Shown in pieces: positions 45,729-55,917 of a DNA stretch of 64,000 nucleotides; within the stretch, counting starts at the first letter, position 1, and each line of letters starts with the position of its first letter. The stretch comes from Pseudomonas cannabina (GTDB lineage: Bacteria; Pseudomonadota; Gammaproteobacteria; Pseudomonadales; Pseudomonadaceae). Under the pieces are notes generated by a model. That model saw only the letters and a program-made list of their open reading frames with translations, had not been told where the DNA came from and did not search any database. The stretch spans positions 3,038,001 to 3,102,000 of the forward strand of contig NZ_FNKU01000001.1 of the NCBI RefSeq assembly GCF_900100365.1. The letters are read 5' to 3'. Both the position numbers and the translations under genes were made by a program.

Positions 45729-47501
45729 ATGTGCGGATTAGCAGGTGAACTTCGTTTCGACCATCAACCAGCGGACCTTGCCGCTGTTGAACGCATTACC
45801 CATGAGCTGGCGCCTCGCGGCCCGGATGCGTGGGGTTTTCATAGCCAGGGACCGATTGCCCTTGGGCATCGCCGTCTGAAAATCATGGACCTGTCGGATG
45901 GCTCGGCGCAGCCGATGATCGACAGTCATCTTGGCCTGTCGATGGCCTTCAACGGTGCGATCTACAACTTCCCCGAATTGCGTGCCGAGTTGGAAAGCCT
46001 TGGCTATCAGTTCCATTCCGGTGGCGACACCGAGGTGTTACTCAAGGGCTACCACGCGTGGGGCGCAGAGATGCTGCCCAAGCTCAATGGCATGTTTGCC
46101 TTTGCCATCTGGGAGCGCGACAGCAAGCAGTTGTTCATTGCCCGTGACCGTCTCGGCGTAAAGCCGTTGTACCTGTCGAAAACCGACAAGCGCCTGCGCT
46201 TCGCGTCTTCGCTGCCTGCCCTGCTCAAGGGCGGTGATATCAGCGGGATGCTTGATCCGGTGGCGCTCAATCATTACCTCAACTTCCATGCTGTGGTGCC
46301 TGCACCGCGTACGCTGCTGGCCGGCGTCGAGAAGTTGCCGCCTGCCAGCTGGATGCGCATTGACGCCAGCGGCAAGGTCGAGCAGAAAGTCTGGTGGACC
46401 CTGCCTTACGGTCCCCACGAGGACGAGAAAAATCTTACGCTGGAAGACTGGCGCGACCGTGTGCTGGACAGCACCCGCGAAGCGGTTGCCATTCGTCAGC
46501 GTGCGGCGGTGGATGTCGGCGTGCTGCTTTCAGGTGGTGTCGATTCGAGCATGCTGGTCGGTCTGCTGCGTGAAGTAGGTGTCGAAGACTTGTCGACCTT
46601 CTCCATCGGCTTCCAGGATGCTGGCGGTGAACGTGGCGATGAATTTCAGTACTCGGACCTGATCGCCAAGCATTACGGCACGCGTCACCATCAGTTGCGC
46701 ATTCAGGAAAGCGAGATCATCGAGCAGTTGCCTGCGGCGTTCCGCGCCATGAGCGAACCGATGGTCAGCCACGACTGCATCGCCTTTTATCTGCTGTCGC
46801 GCGAAGTGGCCAAGCATTGCAAGGTCGTGCAGAGCGGCCAGGGCGCTGACGAGCTGTTTGCCGGTTATCACTGGTACCCGCAAGTCGATGGCGCAAGCGA
46901 CCCGGTCGCGGCCTACCGTGACGCCTTTGTGGACCGCAGCTACGCCGAATACGCCGATACCGTTCAGCCTAAATGGCGCACTGCCAACGACGCCGCCGGT
47001 GACTTCGTTCGCGATCATTTCGCCCAGCCGGGTGCCAGCGCAGCGGTCGACAAAGCCTTGCGTCTGGACAGCACGGTGATGCTGGTCGATGACCCGGTCA
47101 AACGGGTCGACAACATGACCATGGCCTGGGGCCTGGAAGCGCGCACGCCGTTTCTCGACTATCGTCTGGTCGAGCTGTCTGCGCGGATTCCCGGCAAGTT
47201 CAAACTGCCCGATGGTGGCAAGCAGGTATTGAAAGAAGCGGCGCGTCTGGTCATCCCGTCAGAAGTGATCGACCGCAAAAAAGGTTACTTCCCGGTGCCC
47301 GGCCTCAAGCACTTGCAAGGCGACACCCTTAACTGGGTACGCGACCTGCTGACCGATCCGAGCCAGGACCGTGGTCTGTTCAACCCGACCATGGTCGACA
47401 AACTGCTGACCAACCCCGAGGGCCAGCTTACGCCACTGCGTGGCTCCAAGTTGTGGCAGTTGGCAGCGCTGAACCTGTGGCTCAGCGAACAAGGACTGTG
47501 A
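45729..47501 (+). CDS. asnO: N-acetylglutaminylglutamine amidotransferase (AsnB-like, NAGGN synthesis)
   Basis: Protein of 590 aa related to glutamine-dependent asparagine synthetase. Cys2 (MCGLAGELRF) is the glutaminase nucleophile. The synthetase half has the PP-loop VLLSGGVDSSMLVGLLREVG and the downstream QGADELFAGYHWYP. In the osmoprotectant pathway it amidates N-acetylglutaminylglutamine to NAGGN. It is followed 3 bp later by the ngg-type gene and then an M42 peptidase, as in PA3459-PA3461, which supports this rather than asparagine synthesis. Confidence 0.92.
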   Translation: MCGLAGELRFDHQPADLAAVERITHELAPRGPDAWGFHSQGPIALGHRRLKIMDLSDGSAQPMIDSHLGLSMAFNGAIYNFPELRAELESLGYQFHSGGDTEVLLKGYHAWGAEMLPKLNGMFAFAIWERDSKQLFIARDRLGVKPLYLSKTDKRLRFASSLPALLKGGDISGMLDPVALNHYLNFHAVVPAPRTLLAGVEKLPPASWMRIDASGKVEQKVWWTLPYGPHEDEKNLTLEDWRDRVLDSTREAVAIRQRAAVDVGVLLSGGVDSSMLVGLLREVGVEDLSTFSIGFQDAGGERGDEFQYSDLIAKHYGTRHHQLRIQESEIIEQLPAAFRAMSEPMVSHDCIAFYLLSREVAKHCKVVQSGQGADELFAGYHWYPQVDGASDPVAAYRDAFVDRSYAEYADTVQPKWRTANDAAGDFVRDHFAQPGASAAVDKALRLDSTVMLVDDPVKRVDNMTMAWGLEARTPFLDYRLVELSARIPGKFKLPDGGKQVLKEAARLVIPSEVIDRKKGYFPVPGLKHLQGDTLNWVRDLLTDPSQDRGLFNPTMVDKLLTNPEGQLTPLRGSKLWQLAALNLWLSEQGL

Positions 47502-47504
47502 TTG

Positions 47505-49253
47505 ATGAAACAGAACGCGACGACTTATAGCCAACGCCTGTTGCGCGGACAGTCGCCCTCGTATGAACGTCTGCAAGCGCGCCTCGCCGAAGATGGCAGC
47601 CAGATCGATGCAGAGCCTCTGGCGCTGCATTGTGGTTGGGGGCGCCTGCTGATCGGTCACACCTATCCTGATCCGGCAGCGCTGGCCCAAGAGCTGTTGA
47701 ATGAAAAACCCGGCGAGCGCGACATTGCCCTGTACGTGGCCGCGCCACAGCAGGTGCTGGCGCAGGCGCCGCAACAGTTGTTTCTCGACCCGTCGGACAC
47801 GTTGCGTTTATGGTTCAGCGACTATCGCCCTGCACAGCGTGTGTTCCGCGGTTATCGCATTCGCCGGGCACATAACGAAGCCGACTGGCAGGCGATCAAC
47901 AACCTGTACCTGGCGCGCGGCATGCTGCCCATCGCCCCTGCCCTGCTCACCCCGCGTCATCAGGGCGGCCCGGTGTATTGGGTGGCCGAGGACGAGGGCA
48001 GCAACACGATCATCGGCAGCGTCATGGGCCTGAATCATCAAAAAGCCTTCAACGACCCGGAAAAAGGCAGCAGCCTGTGGTGCCTCGCGGTGGATCCGCA
48101 ATGCACCCGGCCTGGCGTCGGTGAAGTGCTGGTGCGCCATCTGATCGAGCATTTCATGAGTCGCGGTCTGAGTTACCTCGATCTGTCGGTGCTGCATGAC
48201 AACGAGCAGGCCAAAGCGCTGTACGCCAAACTGAATTTTCGTAACCTGCCGACCTTCGCCATCAAGCGCAAGAACGGCATCAACGAATCACTGTTTCTCG
48301 GCCCGGGCCCGCAGGCGGATTTCAATCCGTATGCGCGCATCATCGTCGAAGAGGCGCATCGTCGCGGTATCGACGTGCAGGTGGACGATGCGGATGCCGG
48401 GCTGTTCACGCTCAGCTATGGTGGCCGCCGCATTCGCTGCCGGGAATCGCTGAGCGACCTGACCAGCGCGGTCAGCATGACCCTGTGCCAGGACAAGAGC
48501 CTGACTCATCGCGCGTTGAAAGCGGCCGAGCTGCGTCTGCCGGCGCAACAACGAGCAGGTGACGAGGCGGACAATCGTGCGTTTCTCGAAGAACACCAAC
48601 GCGTCGTGGTCAAGCCGCTGGATGGCGAGCAAGGCCAAGGCGTTGCAGTGGATCTGCGTACCCTCGAAGATGTGCAGAACGCCATCGAGCAGGCACGCCA
48701 GTTCGACAGCCGGGTGATTCTGGAAAGCTTCCACGAGGGTCTGGACCTGCGCATCGTCGTGATCGGCTTCCAGGTGGTAGCCGCCGCGATACGTCGCCCG
48801 GCAGAAATCATTGGCGATGGCCGTCACACCATCAAGCAGTTGATCGAAGCGCAAAGCCGTCGTCGTGCAGCAGCCACCGATGGCGAAAGCCGTATCCCGA
48901 TGGATCAGGAAACCGAGCGCACAGTGCGTGAAGCCGGTTTTGACTATGCCGACATCCTGCCGATGGATCAGCGTCTGGCCGTGCGCCGCGCGGCCAATCT
49001 GCACACCGGTGGCTGCCTGGAAGACGTCACCGCGATCCTGCACCCGGTGCTCTGCGATGCAGCGGTACGTGCCGCCCGAGCACTGGATATTCCAGTGGTC
49101 GGCCTGGACCTGATGGTGCCTGCCGCCGATCAGCCCGAGTATGTGTTCATTGAAGCCAATGAACGCGTCGGGCTGGCCAACCATGAACCGCAACCCACTG
49201 CCGAACGCTTCGTCGATCTGCTGTTTCCGCACAGCCTGCCTGTGCATATCTGA
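47505..49253 (+). CDS. ngg: N-acetylglutaminylglutamine synthetase (GNAT plus ATP-grasp)
   Basis: Fusion protein of 582 aa. A GNAT domain (about 120-270; SLWCLAVDPQCTRPGVGEVLVRHLI is the acetyl-CoA loop) is joined to an ATP-grasp ligase (about 320-580; RVVVKPLDGEQGQGVAVDL, GLDLRIVVIGFQVVAAAIRRPAE, VFIEANERVGLANHEP). It makes the acetylated glutamine dipeptide. ATG at 47505 was chosen over TTG at 47502. It is the second gene of the NAGGN operon. Confidence 0.92.
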   Translation: MKQNATTYSQRLLRGQSPSYERLQARLAEDGSQIDAEPLALHCGWGRLLIGHTYPDPAALAQELLNEKPGERDIALYVAAPQQVLAQAPQQLFLDPSDTLRLWFSDYRPAQRVFRGYRIRRAHNEADWQAINNLYLARGMLPIAPALLTPRHQGGPVYWVAEDEGSNTIIGSVMGLNHQKAFNDPEKGSSLWCLAVDPQCTRPGVGEVLVRHLIEHFMSRGLSYLDLSVLHDNEQAKALYAKLNFRNLPTFAIKRKNGINESLFLGPGPQADFNPYARIIVEEAHRRGIDVQVDDADAGLFTLSYGGRRIRCRESLSDLTSAVSMTLCQDKSLTHRALKAAELRLPAQQRAGDEADNRAFLEEHQRVVVKPLDGEQGQGVAVDLRTLEDVQNAIEQARQFDSRVILESFHEGLDLRIVVIGFQVVAAAIRRPAEIIGDGRHTIKQLIEAQSRRRAAATDGESRIPMDQETERTVREAGFDYADILPMDQRLAVRRAANLHTGGCLEDVTAILHPVLCDAAVRAARALDIPVVGLDLMVPAADQPEYVFIEANERVGLANHEPQPTAERFVDLLFPHSLPVHI

Positions 49254-49335
49254 TCGCAGCTGCAAGTTTCAGGCTGCAAGCGGGTGTTTCAACCCTTGCA
49301 GCCTGTGGCTTGCAACTGCTCCATAAGGAGCATTC

Positions 49336-50532
49336 ATGACCCCTGCAACCATTCCCGATCCGGATCTGAAGTACCTGCAGAAAGTTCTGTTGGAAATGCT
49401 CGCGATCCCAAGCCCCACAGGCTTCACCGACACCATCGTGCGCTACGTGGCCGAGCGTCTGGAAGAACTGGGCATCCCTTTCGAATTGACCCGTCGCGGC
49501 ACGATTCGCGCCACGCTCAAGGGCAAACAGAATAGCCCGGACCGAGCCGTATCAGCGCACCTGGACACCATTGGTGCCAGTGTTCGTGAAGTCAAAGACA
49601 ATGGCCGACTGGCATTTGCGCCAGTCGGTTGCTGGTCGAGCCGCTTTGCCGAAGGTAGCCGGGTCAGCGTGTTCACGGACACCGGCGTGATTCGCGGCAG
49701 CGTGCTGCCGCTGATGGCGTCCGGCCACGCGTTCAATACCGCTGTGGATGAAATGCCGATCAGCTGGGACCACGTGGAGCTGCGTCTGGACGCTTATTGC
49801 ACCACGCGTGCCGACTGCGAATCGCTGGGCATCGGCATTGGCGACTTCGTGGCCTTCGACCCGTTGCCGGAGTTCACCGAAAGCGGCCATATCAGCGCTC
49901 GTCACCTGGATGACAAAGCCGGTGTTGCGGCGCTGCTGGCGGCGCTCAAGTCGATTGTCGAAAGCGGCGCAGAGCCATTGATCGACTGCCATCCGCTATT
50001 CACCATCACCGAAGAAACCGGCACGGGTGCTGCGGGCGTGCTGCCGTGGGACGTCAGCGAATTCGTCGGCATCGACATCGCGCCAGTCGCACCGGGCCAG
50101 CACTCCAGCGAACATGCGGTCAGCGTGGCCATGCAGGATTCGGGCGGTCCTTACGATTACCACCTGTCCCGTCATTTGCTGCGTCTGGGCGTGGAAAACG
50201 AGCTGCCGGTGCGCCGCGACCTGTTCCGCTATTACTACAGCGATGCGCATTCTGCGGTAACGTCGGGGCATGACATTCGTACCGCCCTGCTGGCCTTCGG
50301 CTGCGACGCAACGCATGGTTACGAGCGCACCCACATCGACAGCCTGGCGGCGCTCAGCAAGCTGCTTGGCGCGTACATCCTCAGCCCGCCCGTGTTTGCC
50401 AGCGATGCCAAGCCGGCGCAGACATCACTGGAGCGGTTCAGCCATCAGCTCGAACACGACGCGCAGATGGAGTCCGATACCCGCGTGCCGCCGGTCGACA
50501 GCCTGATCGGGCAGAATCGCGAGGAGAGTTGA
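49336..50532 (+). CDS. M42-family peptidase of the NAGGN osmoprotectant system
   Basis: Protein of 398 aa. Metal ligands of the M42/M20-like fold: SAHLDTIGA, LDDKAGVAALLAAL, TITEETGTGAAG, and the distal GYERTHIDSLAALSKLLGAY. AAGGAG precedes the ATG. Its constant place after asnO-ngg suggests it removes or recycles the dipeptide osmolyte; that is inference. The 82 bp between ngg and it hold a GC-rich repeat (TTGCAGCCTG/CAGGCTGCAA). Confidence 0.88.
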   Translation: MTPATIPDPDLKYLQKVLLEMLAIPSPTGFTDTIVRYVAERLEELGIPFELTRRGTIRATLKGKQNSPDRAVSAHLDTIGASVREVKDNGRLAFAPVGCWSSRFAEGSRVSVFTDTGVIRGSVLPLMASGHAFNTAVDEMPISWDHVELRLDAYCTTRADCESLGIGIGDFVAFDPLPEFTESGHISARHLDDKAGVAALLAALKSIVESGAEPLIDCHPLFTITEETGTGAAGVLPWDVSEFVGIDIAPVAPGQHSSEHAVSVAMQDSGGPYDYHLSRHLLRLGVENELPVRRDLFRYYYSDAHSAVTSGHDIRTALLAFGCDATHGYERTHIDSLAALSKLLGAYILSPPVFASDAKPAQTSLERFSHQLEHDAQMESDTRVPPVDSLIGQNREES

Positions 50533-50627
50533 GGCCAGGGGTCTGTTCCCACAGACCTTGGGTGAATTGAATTGCGGTGCCTGGCACCGCAGTTCTATCA
50601 TCGCCGCTCATCGATAAGAGAACCGCC

Positions 50628-50855
50628 ATGCTCATCCCCTACGATCAACTGGAACCTGACCCCCTCACCCGCCTGATCGAGGATTTTGTCACCCGCGAGG
50701 GCACTGACAATGGCGATGAAACGCCACTGCAAACTCGCGTACTGCGCGTCAGGCATGCGTTGACCAAAGGTCAGGCGGTGATCTTTTTCGACCTTGAAAG
50801 CCAGCAATGCCAGTTGATGCTCAAGCATGATGTGCCCAAAGAATTCTTTGAGTAA
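50628..50855 (+). CDS. YheU/UPF0270-family small protein
   Basis: Protein of 75 aa: MLIPYDQLEPDPLTRLIEDFVTREGT, the UPF0270 signature (IPxxxLxxeTLxxLIEEFVtREGT), with VRHALTKGQAVIFFD near the C-terminus. Function unknown. Convergent with the csrA paralogue. Confidence 0.88.
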   Translation: MLIPYDQLEPDPLTRLIEDFVTREGTDNGDETPLQTRVLRVRHALTKGQAVIFFDLESQQCQLMLKHDVPKEFFE

Positions 50856-50880
50856 GCCCTGACTGAAGCCGGCATGCTGC

Positions 50881-51075
50881 CTATTGCGGTGGTATCGGCT
50901 CTTGCTGTGACAGCATGTTGGCAATTCGCTTGTAGACCTCGGCACGATGAACCTTGATGTCTTTGGGCGCACTGATCCCGAGCCTGACCTGATTGCCGTT
51001 TATCCCCAGGATCTGCACGGTGATGTTGTCACCGATCGAAAACGTCTCGCCAATTTCCCGTATCAGTACCAGCAT
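50881..51075 (-). CDS. CsrA/RsmA-family RNA-binding regulator (divergent paralogue)
   Basis: Protein of 64 aa: [20 protein letters not shown], then [29 protein letters not shown]. Leu4 and the VHR arginine (Arg44), both needed for binding GGA loops, are kept. The usual second arginine of the RR pair near the N-terminus is Glu (IRE instead of TRR). The C-terminal tail is longer and Gln/Pro rich. P. syringae has several CsrA copies; this is one of the less canonical ones. ATG at 51075 was chosen because MLVL is the family start. Confidence 0.87.
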   Translation of the reverse strand: MLVLIREIGETFSIGDNITVQILGINGNQVRLGISAPKDIKVHRAEVYKRIANMLSQQEPIPPQ

Positions 51076-51245
51076 GGTCCTACTCTCTCGTTGCGCAAAA
51101 GAGGCAGGGTGCACGGCACATGCGAGGGCTTCAATGTGGTAATGGCAAATCAGTAACGTCCTTCAAGGTCATCGGAAAAGACCGAAGGAAAGATCTGACT
51201 TTATAGCCAGACCTGTAGGAAAACTCTGCGCGACTGCGCGTTTTC

Positions 51246-51578
51246 TCAGGACGCCGACCAGCGCGGCCCCAGCAAAATGATGGTCGCGCCAATAACGCAG
51301 AACGCCAGACCCAGCCAGTCGCTGCCAAGCGGTCGGACCCTCTCGACCAGCCCCAGCCAGGCGATCGACGCAACGATGTAGATTCCGCCATACGCCGCGT
51401 AGGCACGCCCGGCATACGCCGCCTCCACACGCGTCAACAGCAAGGCGAACACAGTCAGGCTGATCAGCGCCGGAATGACCCACAGCGCACTTTTACCTTG
51501 ACGCAGCCACAGCCAGAAGGCGTAGCAACCAGCTATCTCGAACAGGGCGGCGAGGAAAAACCACAGGTAATTGAGCAT
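51246..51578 (-). CDS. ynfA: YnfA-family (UPF0060) small membrane protein
   Basis: Protein of 110 aa with four membrane helices: [57 protein letters not shown]. The family belongs to the small multidrug-resistance superfamily by fold; its transport role is debated. Monocistronic; 170 bp of unassigned sequence separate it from csrA. Confidence 0.9.
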   Translation of the reverse strand: MLNYLWFFLAALFEIAGCYAFWLWLRQGKSALWVIPALISLTVFALLLTRVEAAYAGRAYAAYGGIYIVASIAWLGLVERVRPLGSDWLGLAFCVIGATIILLGPRWSAS

Positions 51579-51664
51579 GAAAGGTTCTCGGGGCAGAGCG
51601 AAACGATGCGCGCAACCCTATCAGAAAACCGTGCGGTCATGACCGAGATGGCGCCGGGCATCTC

Positions 51665-51949
51665 AACCAAGCCCACTATCGTGCGACACAGAGCGTCGCG
51701 AACTGCATTCCCACTTGTGGGAGTGAGCCGGGCGACGCTTCGCTTGCTCACGAAGAGACCATTACAGTCTCCAGAGATCGCTGATCTGACAATCCGCCTT
51801 CGCGAGCAAGCTCGCTCCCACAAGCTCAGTAAAACCGCAAAACTTTTACAAGCCTCTGGTCCTTGTGAGAACCCCGCGGGATTGAGCCTGCTCACGAAAA
51901 GGCCATTGCAATCGTGCCCACGCTCCGCATTCGGTGCTGGCGCCCCGCG
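51665..51949. repeat. REP cluster between ynfA and the SDR gene
   Basis: Contains CACTATCGTGCGACACAGAG, CTTCGCGAGCAAGCTCGCTC and CGTGCCCACGCTCCGC type palindromes in both orientations. I see no gene in 51579-51949. Confidence 0.65.
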
Positions 51950-52765
51950 TCAGGCATGCCCTTTCTGCGCCTTGGCGCGCATTTTTGCGCACATGACGGT
52001 CATCTCGTCGTACATCGCCTGCGGCTGTTTACGCTTCATGTCCCAAGCCATCCGGCCTTCTTCGTGGGGCAGGATCATGAACTCGCCTTCGGCCACCTGC
52101 CTGAAGATATGGTCGGCGATATCTGCAGCGCTGATCGGCGATTTCTCCAGCAGCCTGCCGATCTGCGCTTTCATCGCCGGGGTCGGACCGCGGAAGGAGT
52201 CCAGCAGATTGGTTTGAAAGAACGACGGGCAGACCACGTGCACGCTCACCTCCTGATCGCTCAACTCAACCAGCAGGCTCTCGGAAAGCGCCACAACCCC
52301 GGCCTTGGCAACGTTGTAATTGCTCATGGCCGGCGCCTGCATCAGCGCGGCCATCGAAGCGATGTTGATGATCTTGCCTTTACTGGCCAGCAGCATCGGC
52401 AAAAACGCCTTGCAGCCTTTGACCACGCCCATCAGGTTGATCGCGATCTGCCAGTCCCAGTCTTCCAGTGACAGCTCGTTGAAGAAACCACCCGACGCCA
52501 CACCTGCATTGTTGACGATAACGTCGATGCCGCCGAAGCGCTCGTCGCAAGCCTGGGCGAACGCGGTGAGCTGGCTGTAATCGCGAACGTCGCAGCGCAG
52601 AACAAAACCGTCACCGCCCGCCTCGCGCACCAGCCTGATGGTTTCCTGCAGACCGACATCGTTAACGTCCGACAAGGCCAGCCGCCATCCTTCGCGCGCC
52701 CAGCGCAGGGCGATTTCACGGCCCAGACCTGAGCCGGCGCCAGTAATCATGATGCGGTTTTGCAT
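51950..52765 (-). CDS. Short-chain dehydrogenase/reductase
   Basis: SDR of 271 aa. Cofactor motif TGAGSGLG (residues 8-15), NNAGV, catalytic Ser in NIASMAAL and Y-x3-K in YNVAKAGVVAL. The extended C-terminal part includes PHEEGRMAWDMKRKQPQAMY. The substrate cannot be told from sequence. ATG at 52765 (MQNRIMITGAG) was preferred to an upstream frame to 52810. Confidence 0.88.
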   Translation of the reverse strand: MQNRIMITGAGSGLGREIALRWAREGWRLALSDVNDVGLQETIRLVREAGGDGFVLRCDVRDYSQLTAFAQACDERFGGIDVIVNNAGVASGGFFNELSLEDWDWQIAINLMGVVKGCKAFLPMLLASKGKIINIASMAALMQAPAMSNYNVAKAGVVALSESLLVELSDQEVSVHVVCPSFFQTNLLDSFRGPTPAMKAQIGRLLEKSPISAADIADHIFRQVAEGEFMILPHEEGRMAWDMKRKQPQAMYDEMTVMCAKMRAKAQKGHA

Positions 52766-52869
52766 AGCCGAGTGCCTTGTGATGTGCAGGAATCGCCTGA
52801 GTGTAATCACAGTCGCAGTCTGAAAACCCCACCATCAGGGTGCTGAATGCCTGGAGCAAACCCGCAGCC

Positions 52870-53247
52870 TCATGAACGCCGGAACCGAGCCCCATAGCGC
52901 ACCAGCAGAACGCCATACACCGCCACATTGATCACCACAACAACAGCGCCCAGCCAGAGCTGTATGTCCGGCGTCAGCCCTGCGGGATAAATCAGCGGAA
53001 TCAGATAGTGCTCCACGAAACCGCCGTCATAACCCTGCTCGCCAGCCTGGCTGCGCAGTGCATTCTCAAGTGGTGTCAGCGGGCAGTACAGGTGCAGAAA
53101 CTCGACCGCCGTGCCCCAGGCAATGGCCGGAATATGCAGCAACACCAACCCGGGCTTTCTCAACACCAGAAGACCGCCAAACAGCACGAACAGGATAAAC
53201 ACCAGATGGAACACGACCACCGCGTCCGCTGCCACTCGATACCCCAT
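52870..53247 (-). CDS. DUF2784 membrane protein
   Basis: Protein of 125 aa: MGYRVAADAVVVFHLVFILFV, LLHIPAIAWGTAVEFLHLYCPLTPLEN (the DUF2784 signature) and a C-terminal helix. Three or four membrane segments. Function unknown. Confidence 0.85.
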   Translation of the reverse strand: MGYRVAADAVVVFHLVFILFVLFGGLLVLRKPGLVLLHIPAIAWGTAVEFLHLYCPLTPLENALRSQAGEQGYDGGFVEHYLIPLIYPAGLTPDIQLWLGAVVVVINVAVYGVLLVRYGARFRRS

Positions 53248-53564
53248 CTGCCCACCCTCTAACGGCTCATGTTAATGCGCAGGTTGTACGCAATGCGGAC
53301 GCTGAAAAAGACTGTTAGTTCAACGCCTTTTAAGACCATTTAGTTCCCTGAACGCCACTCTCTGCGCTATTTATTGTAGGACAAATAGACACTAAGCCCC
53401 TGATTCAAAAGAATTTTAATATTTGTAAGCATTTATTAAAAATACGTCGAACCTTTCGCCTGCCTGCACAGTCGGATACGTCAAGCTGATCAATTACACA
53501 CTCAGCGGTGTGAAAAGCTGAAAAGCACTCGTTATCTAACTGGACTTTAAAGAGGGAACTCACC

Positions 53565-53723
53565 ACGGGCATCGGCACTATTCTTATCATCGTTCTGATT
53601 CTGCTGCTGGTCGGCGGTCTTCCAGTATTCCCGCACTCGCGCAGCTGGGGCTACGGTCCGTCGGGCATCATCGGTACGATCCTGGTGATCCTGCTGATTC
53701 TGGTGTTGCTCGGCAAGATATAA
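53565..53723 (+). CDS. DUF3309-type mini membrane protein with ACG at the start position
   Basis: 52 codons: (M)GIGTILIIVLILLLVGGLPV, then PHSRSWGYGPSG and ILVILLILVLLGKI. This is the DUF3309 pattern of two hydrophobic helices around FPHSRxWGYGPSG. There is no ATG, GTG or TTG in a suitable place; ACG (53565) sits where relatives have ATG, 8 nt after GAGGGA. Either ACG is used as a weak start or the gene has lost its start by an ATG-to-ACG change. The 317-bp gap upstream (53248-53564) is AT-rich and otherwise featureless. Confidence 0.65.
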   Translation, partial: TGIGTILIIVLILLLVGGLPVFPHSRSWGYGPSGIIGTILVILLILVLLGKI

Positions 53724-53750
53724 CCCGCCGCCACCAACTCAGTCGTCAAA

Positions 53751-53783
53751 GAAACCCCGCTTTCCCAAGCAGGGTTTTTTATT
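53751..53783 (+). terminator. Intrinsic terminator after the DUF3309 gene
   Basis: AAACCCCGCTTTCCCAAGCAGGGTTTTTTATT: a CCC/GGG-AAA/TTT stem with a T6 tail, 28 nt after the stop codon. Confidence 0.75.
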
Positions 53784-53823
53784 GTCAGGAAAAAGCAGTG
53801 CCCGGTAAAAAATCGCGCCCATG

Positions 53824-53847
53824 AAAAAGCAGCCCGAAGGCTGCTTC
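53824..53847 (-). terminator. Intrinsic terminator of yjcH-actP
   Basis: Minus strand GAAGCAGCC-TTCG-GGCTGCTTTTT: an 8-9 bp stem with a UUCG tetraloop and T tail, directly after the actP stop. Confidence 0.85.
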
Positions 53848-53865
53848 GTTCATGACACGTGCTGC

Positions 53866-55524
53866 TTAGTGCGAAACCGCACCGCTGGCACCCAGCCCCG
53901 TTTGCGACCGGACGAACTGCGGGTAGAACAAGGCGCGCTCGCCTTCCGCCGCTTTCGACTTATCGGTGATGGAGAAGAACCAGATCCCCACGAATGCGAT
54001 GGCGATAGAGAACAGAGCCGGGTATTCGTAAGGGAAGATGGCTTTAGGGTTGTGCAGGATCTGCACCCAGATGGTCGGACCCAGCACCATCAACACCACG
54101 GCGCTGATCAGGCCCATCCAGCCACCAATCATGGCACCGCGAGTGGTCAGGTTTTTCCAGTACATGGAAAGCAGCAGGATCGGGAAATTGCAGCTGGCCG
54201 CAACCGAGAACGCCAGACCGACCATGAAGGCGATGTTCTGGCTTTCGAAGGCGATGCCCAACAGGATCGCCACGACGGCCAGCGCGATGGTGGTCATTTT
54301 CGAGATGCGAATCTCGTCTTTCTCGTTGGCCTTGCCCGCTTTGATCACGCTGGCATACAGGTCATGGGAAACCGCCGACGCGCCTGCCAGGGTCAGACCG
54401 GCAACTACCGCGAGGATGGTGGCGAAGGCCACCGCCGAAATGAAGCCCAGGAACAAGCTGCCACCCACCGCATCGGCCAGGTGAACCGCTGCCATGTTGT
54501 TACCGCCCAGCAAGGCACCTGCTGCATCCTTGAACGCCGGGTTGGTGCTGACCAGCAGAATCGCGCCAAAACCGATGATGAAGGTCAGGATGTAGAAGTA
54601 GCCGATGAAGCCCGTGGCATACAGCACGGATTTACGCGCTTCCTTGGCATCGCTCACGGTGAAGAAGCGCATCAGGATGTGCGGCAGACCCGCCGTACCG
54701 AACATCAATGCCAGGCCCAGCGAGAACGCCGAAATCGGGTCTTTCACCAGACCGCCCGGGCTCATGATCGCCTCACCTTTAGGGTGAACCTTGATCGCCT
54801 CGGAGAACAGCATGTTGAAGTCGAAGTTGACGTGTTTCATGACCATCAGCGCCATGAACGACGCGCCGGACAGCAACATGACCGCCTTGATGATCTGCAC
54901 CCAGGTGGTCGCCAGCATGCCGCCAAACAACACGTAGAGGCACATCAGGATACCGACCAGCACCACCGCAACGGTGTAGTCCAGACCAAACAGTAACTGG
55001 ATCAGCTTGCCGGCACCGACCATTTGCGCAATCAGGTAAAACGCCACCACCACCAGCGAACCGCAGGCAGACAGGGTGCGAATCTCTTTTTGCTTGAGGC
55101 GATACGAAGCCACGTCGGCAAAGGTGTATTTACCAAGGTTGCGCAGGCGTTCGGCGATCAGGAACAGAATGATCGGCCAGCCCACCAGGAAACCGATCGA
55201 GTAGATCAGGCCGTCGTACCCGGAGGTGTAGACCAGCGCGGAAATACCCAGAAACGACGCCGCCGACATGTAGTCACCAGCAATCGCCAGACCGTTCTGA
55301 AAACCGGTGATCTTGCCGCCCGCCGAGTAGTAGTCCGACGCAGTCTTGTTCTTTTTCGACGCCCAGTAAGTGATGTACAGCGTGAAGGCAACGAACACCA
55401 CGAACATGACGATCGCAGCAACGTTGAGGGGTTGTTTCTGTACTGCGCCAGTCAACGCGTCGGCCGCCCAGAGGGTCGGAGCGAATGCGGCCAGGCCAAG
55501 TGCTGCCGATAGGCGCCGGATCAT
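53866..55524 (-). CDS. actP: Acetate/cation symporter ActP
   Basis: Sodium:solute symporter of 552 aa. Cleavable-looking N-terminus ([20 protein letters not shown]) followed by 13 or so membrane helices. Family motifs: [29 protein letters not shown] and [22 protein letters not shown]. It imports acetate and other short monocarboxylates. It overlaps yjcH by 4 nt (ATGA). Acetate made by the xfp-ackA branch elsewhere in the window is a plausible substrate. Confidence 0.95.
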   Translation of the reverse strand: MIRRLSAALGLAAFAPTLWAADALTGAVQKQPLNVAAIVMFVVFVAFTLYITYWASKKNKTASDYYSAGGKITGFQNGLAIAGDYMSAASFLGISALVYTSGYDGLIYSIGFLVGWPIILFLIAERLRNLGKYTFADVASYRLKQKEIRTLSACGSLVVVAFYLIAQMVGAGKLIQLLFGLDYTVAVVLVGILMCLYVLFGGMLATTWVQIIKAVMLLSGASFMALMVMKHVNFDFNMLFSEAIKVHPKGEAIMSPGGLVKDPISAFSLGLALMFGTAGLPHILMRFFTVSDAKEARKSVLYATGFIGYFYILTFIIGFGAILLVSTNPAFKDAAGALLGGNNMAAVHLADAVGGSLFLGFISAVAFATILAVVAGLTLAGASAVSHDLYASVIKAGKANEKDEIRISKMTTIALAVVAILLGIAFESQNIAFMVGLAFSVAASCNFPILLLSMYWKNLTTRGAMIGGWMGLISAVVLMVLGPTIWVQILHNPKAIFPYEYPALFSIAIAFVGIWFFSITDKSKAAEGERALFYPQFVRSQTGLGASGAVSH

Positions 55525-55832
55525 TGCTGAGCCTCCTTCAGGATCGCGTTGTTCAGGTCATCGAATTCGCCGTTTGCGCGGCGAACATAGATGGCGGTGA
55601 GCACAAACGCTGAAAGAATCAGCCCTACGCCTATCGGCATCCCCCAGGTAATGGTCGATGTGGGGCTCAGCTTGGCACCCAGAATATGGGGCCCGTAAGC
55701 AATCAAAAGGATAAAGGCTGCGTACAGCCCAAGCATGATCGCCGAGAGAATCCAGGCGAAACGCTCTCTTTTGGATACCAGCTCCTTGAAACGGGGGCTG
55801 TTTTGAATCGAGAGGTAAATGCTGTCGTTCAT
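55521..55832 (-). CDS. yjcH: DUF485 membrane protein YjcH
   Basis: Protein of 103 aa with two membrane helices ([44 protein letters not shown]) and the DUF485 ending. It is always coupled to actP in the proteobacterial pattern yjcH-actP. Function not established. Confidence 0.92.
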   Translation of the reverse strand: MNDSIYLSIQNSPRFKELVSKRERFAWILSAIMLGLYAAFILLIAYGPHILGAKLSPTSTITWGMPIGVGLILSAFVLTAIYVRRANGEFDDLNNAILKEAQQ

Positions 55833-55917
55833 TGTTTTTGTCCTCGCAGCACAGATGAGATGTCACGTAACGCACTTTAGTCGGGTCCGGCGCGCACTCC
55901 AGACGACCTTAGTATTA

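Noticed and set aside
53821..54996. 391-codon plus-strand frame opposite actP
   Set aside because: Composition (His, Gln, Arg rich) is that of an antisense frame; actP is certain.
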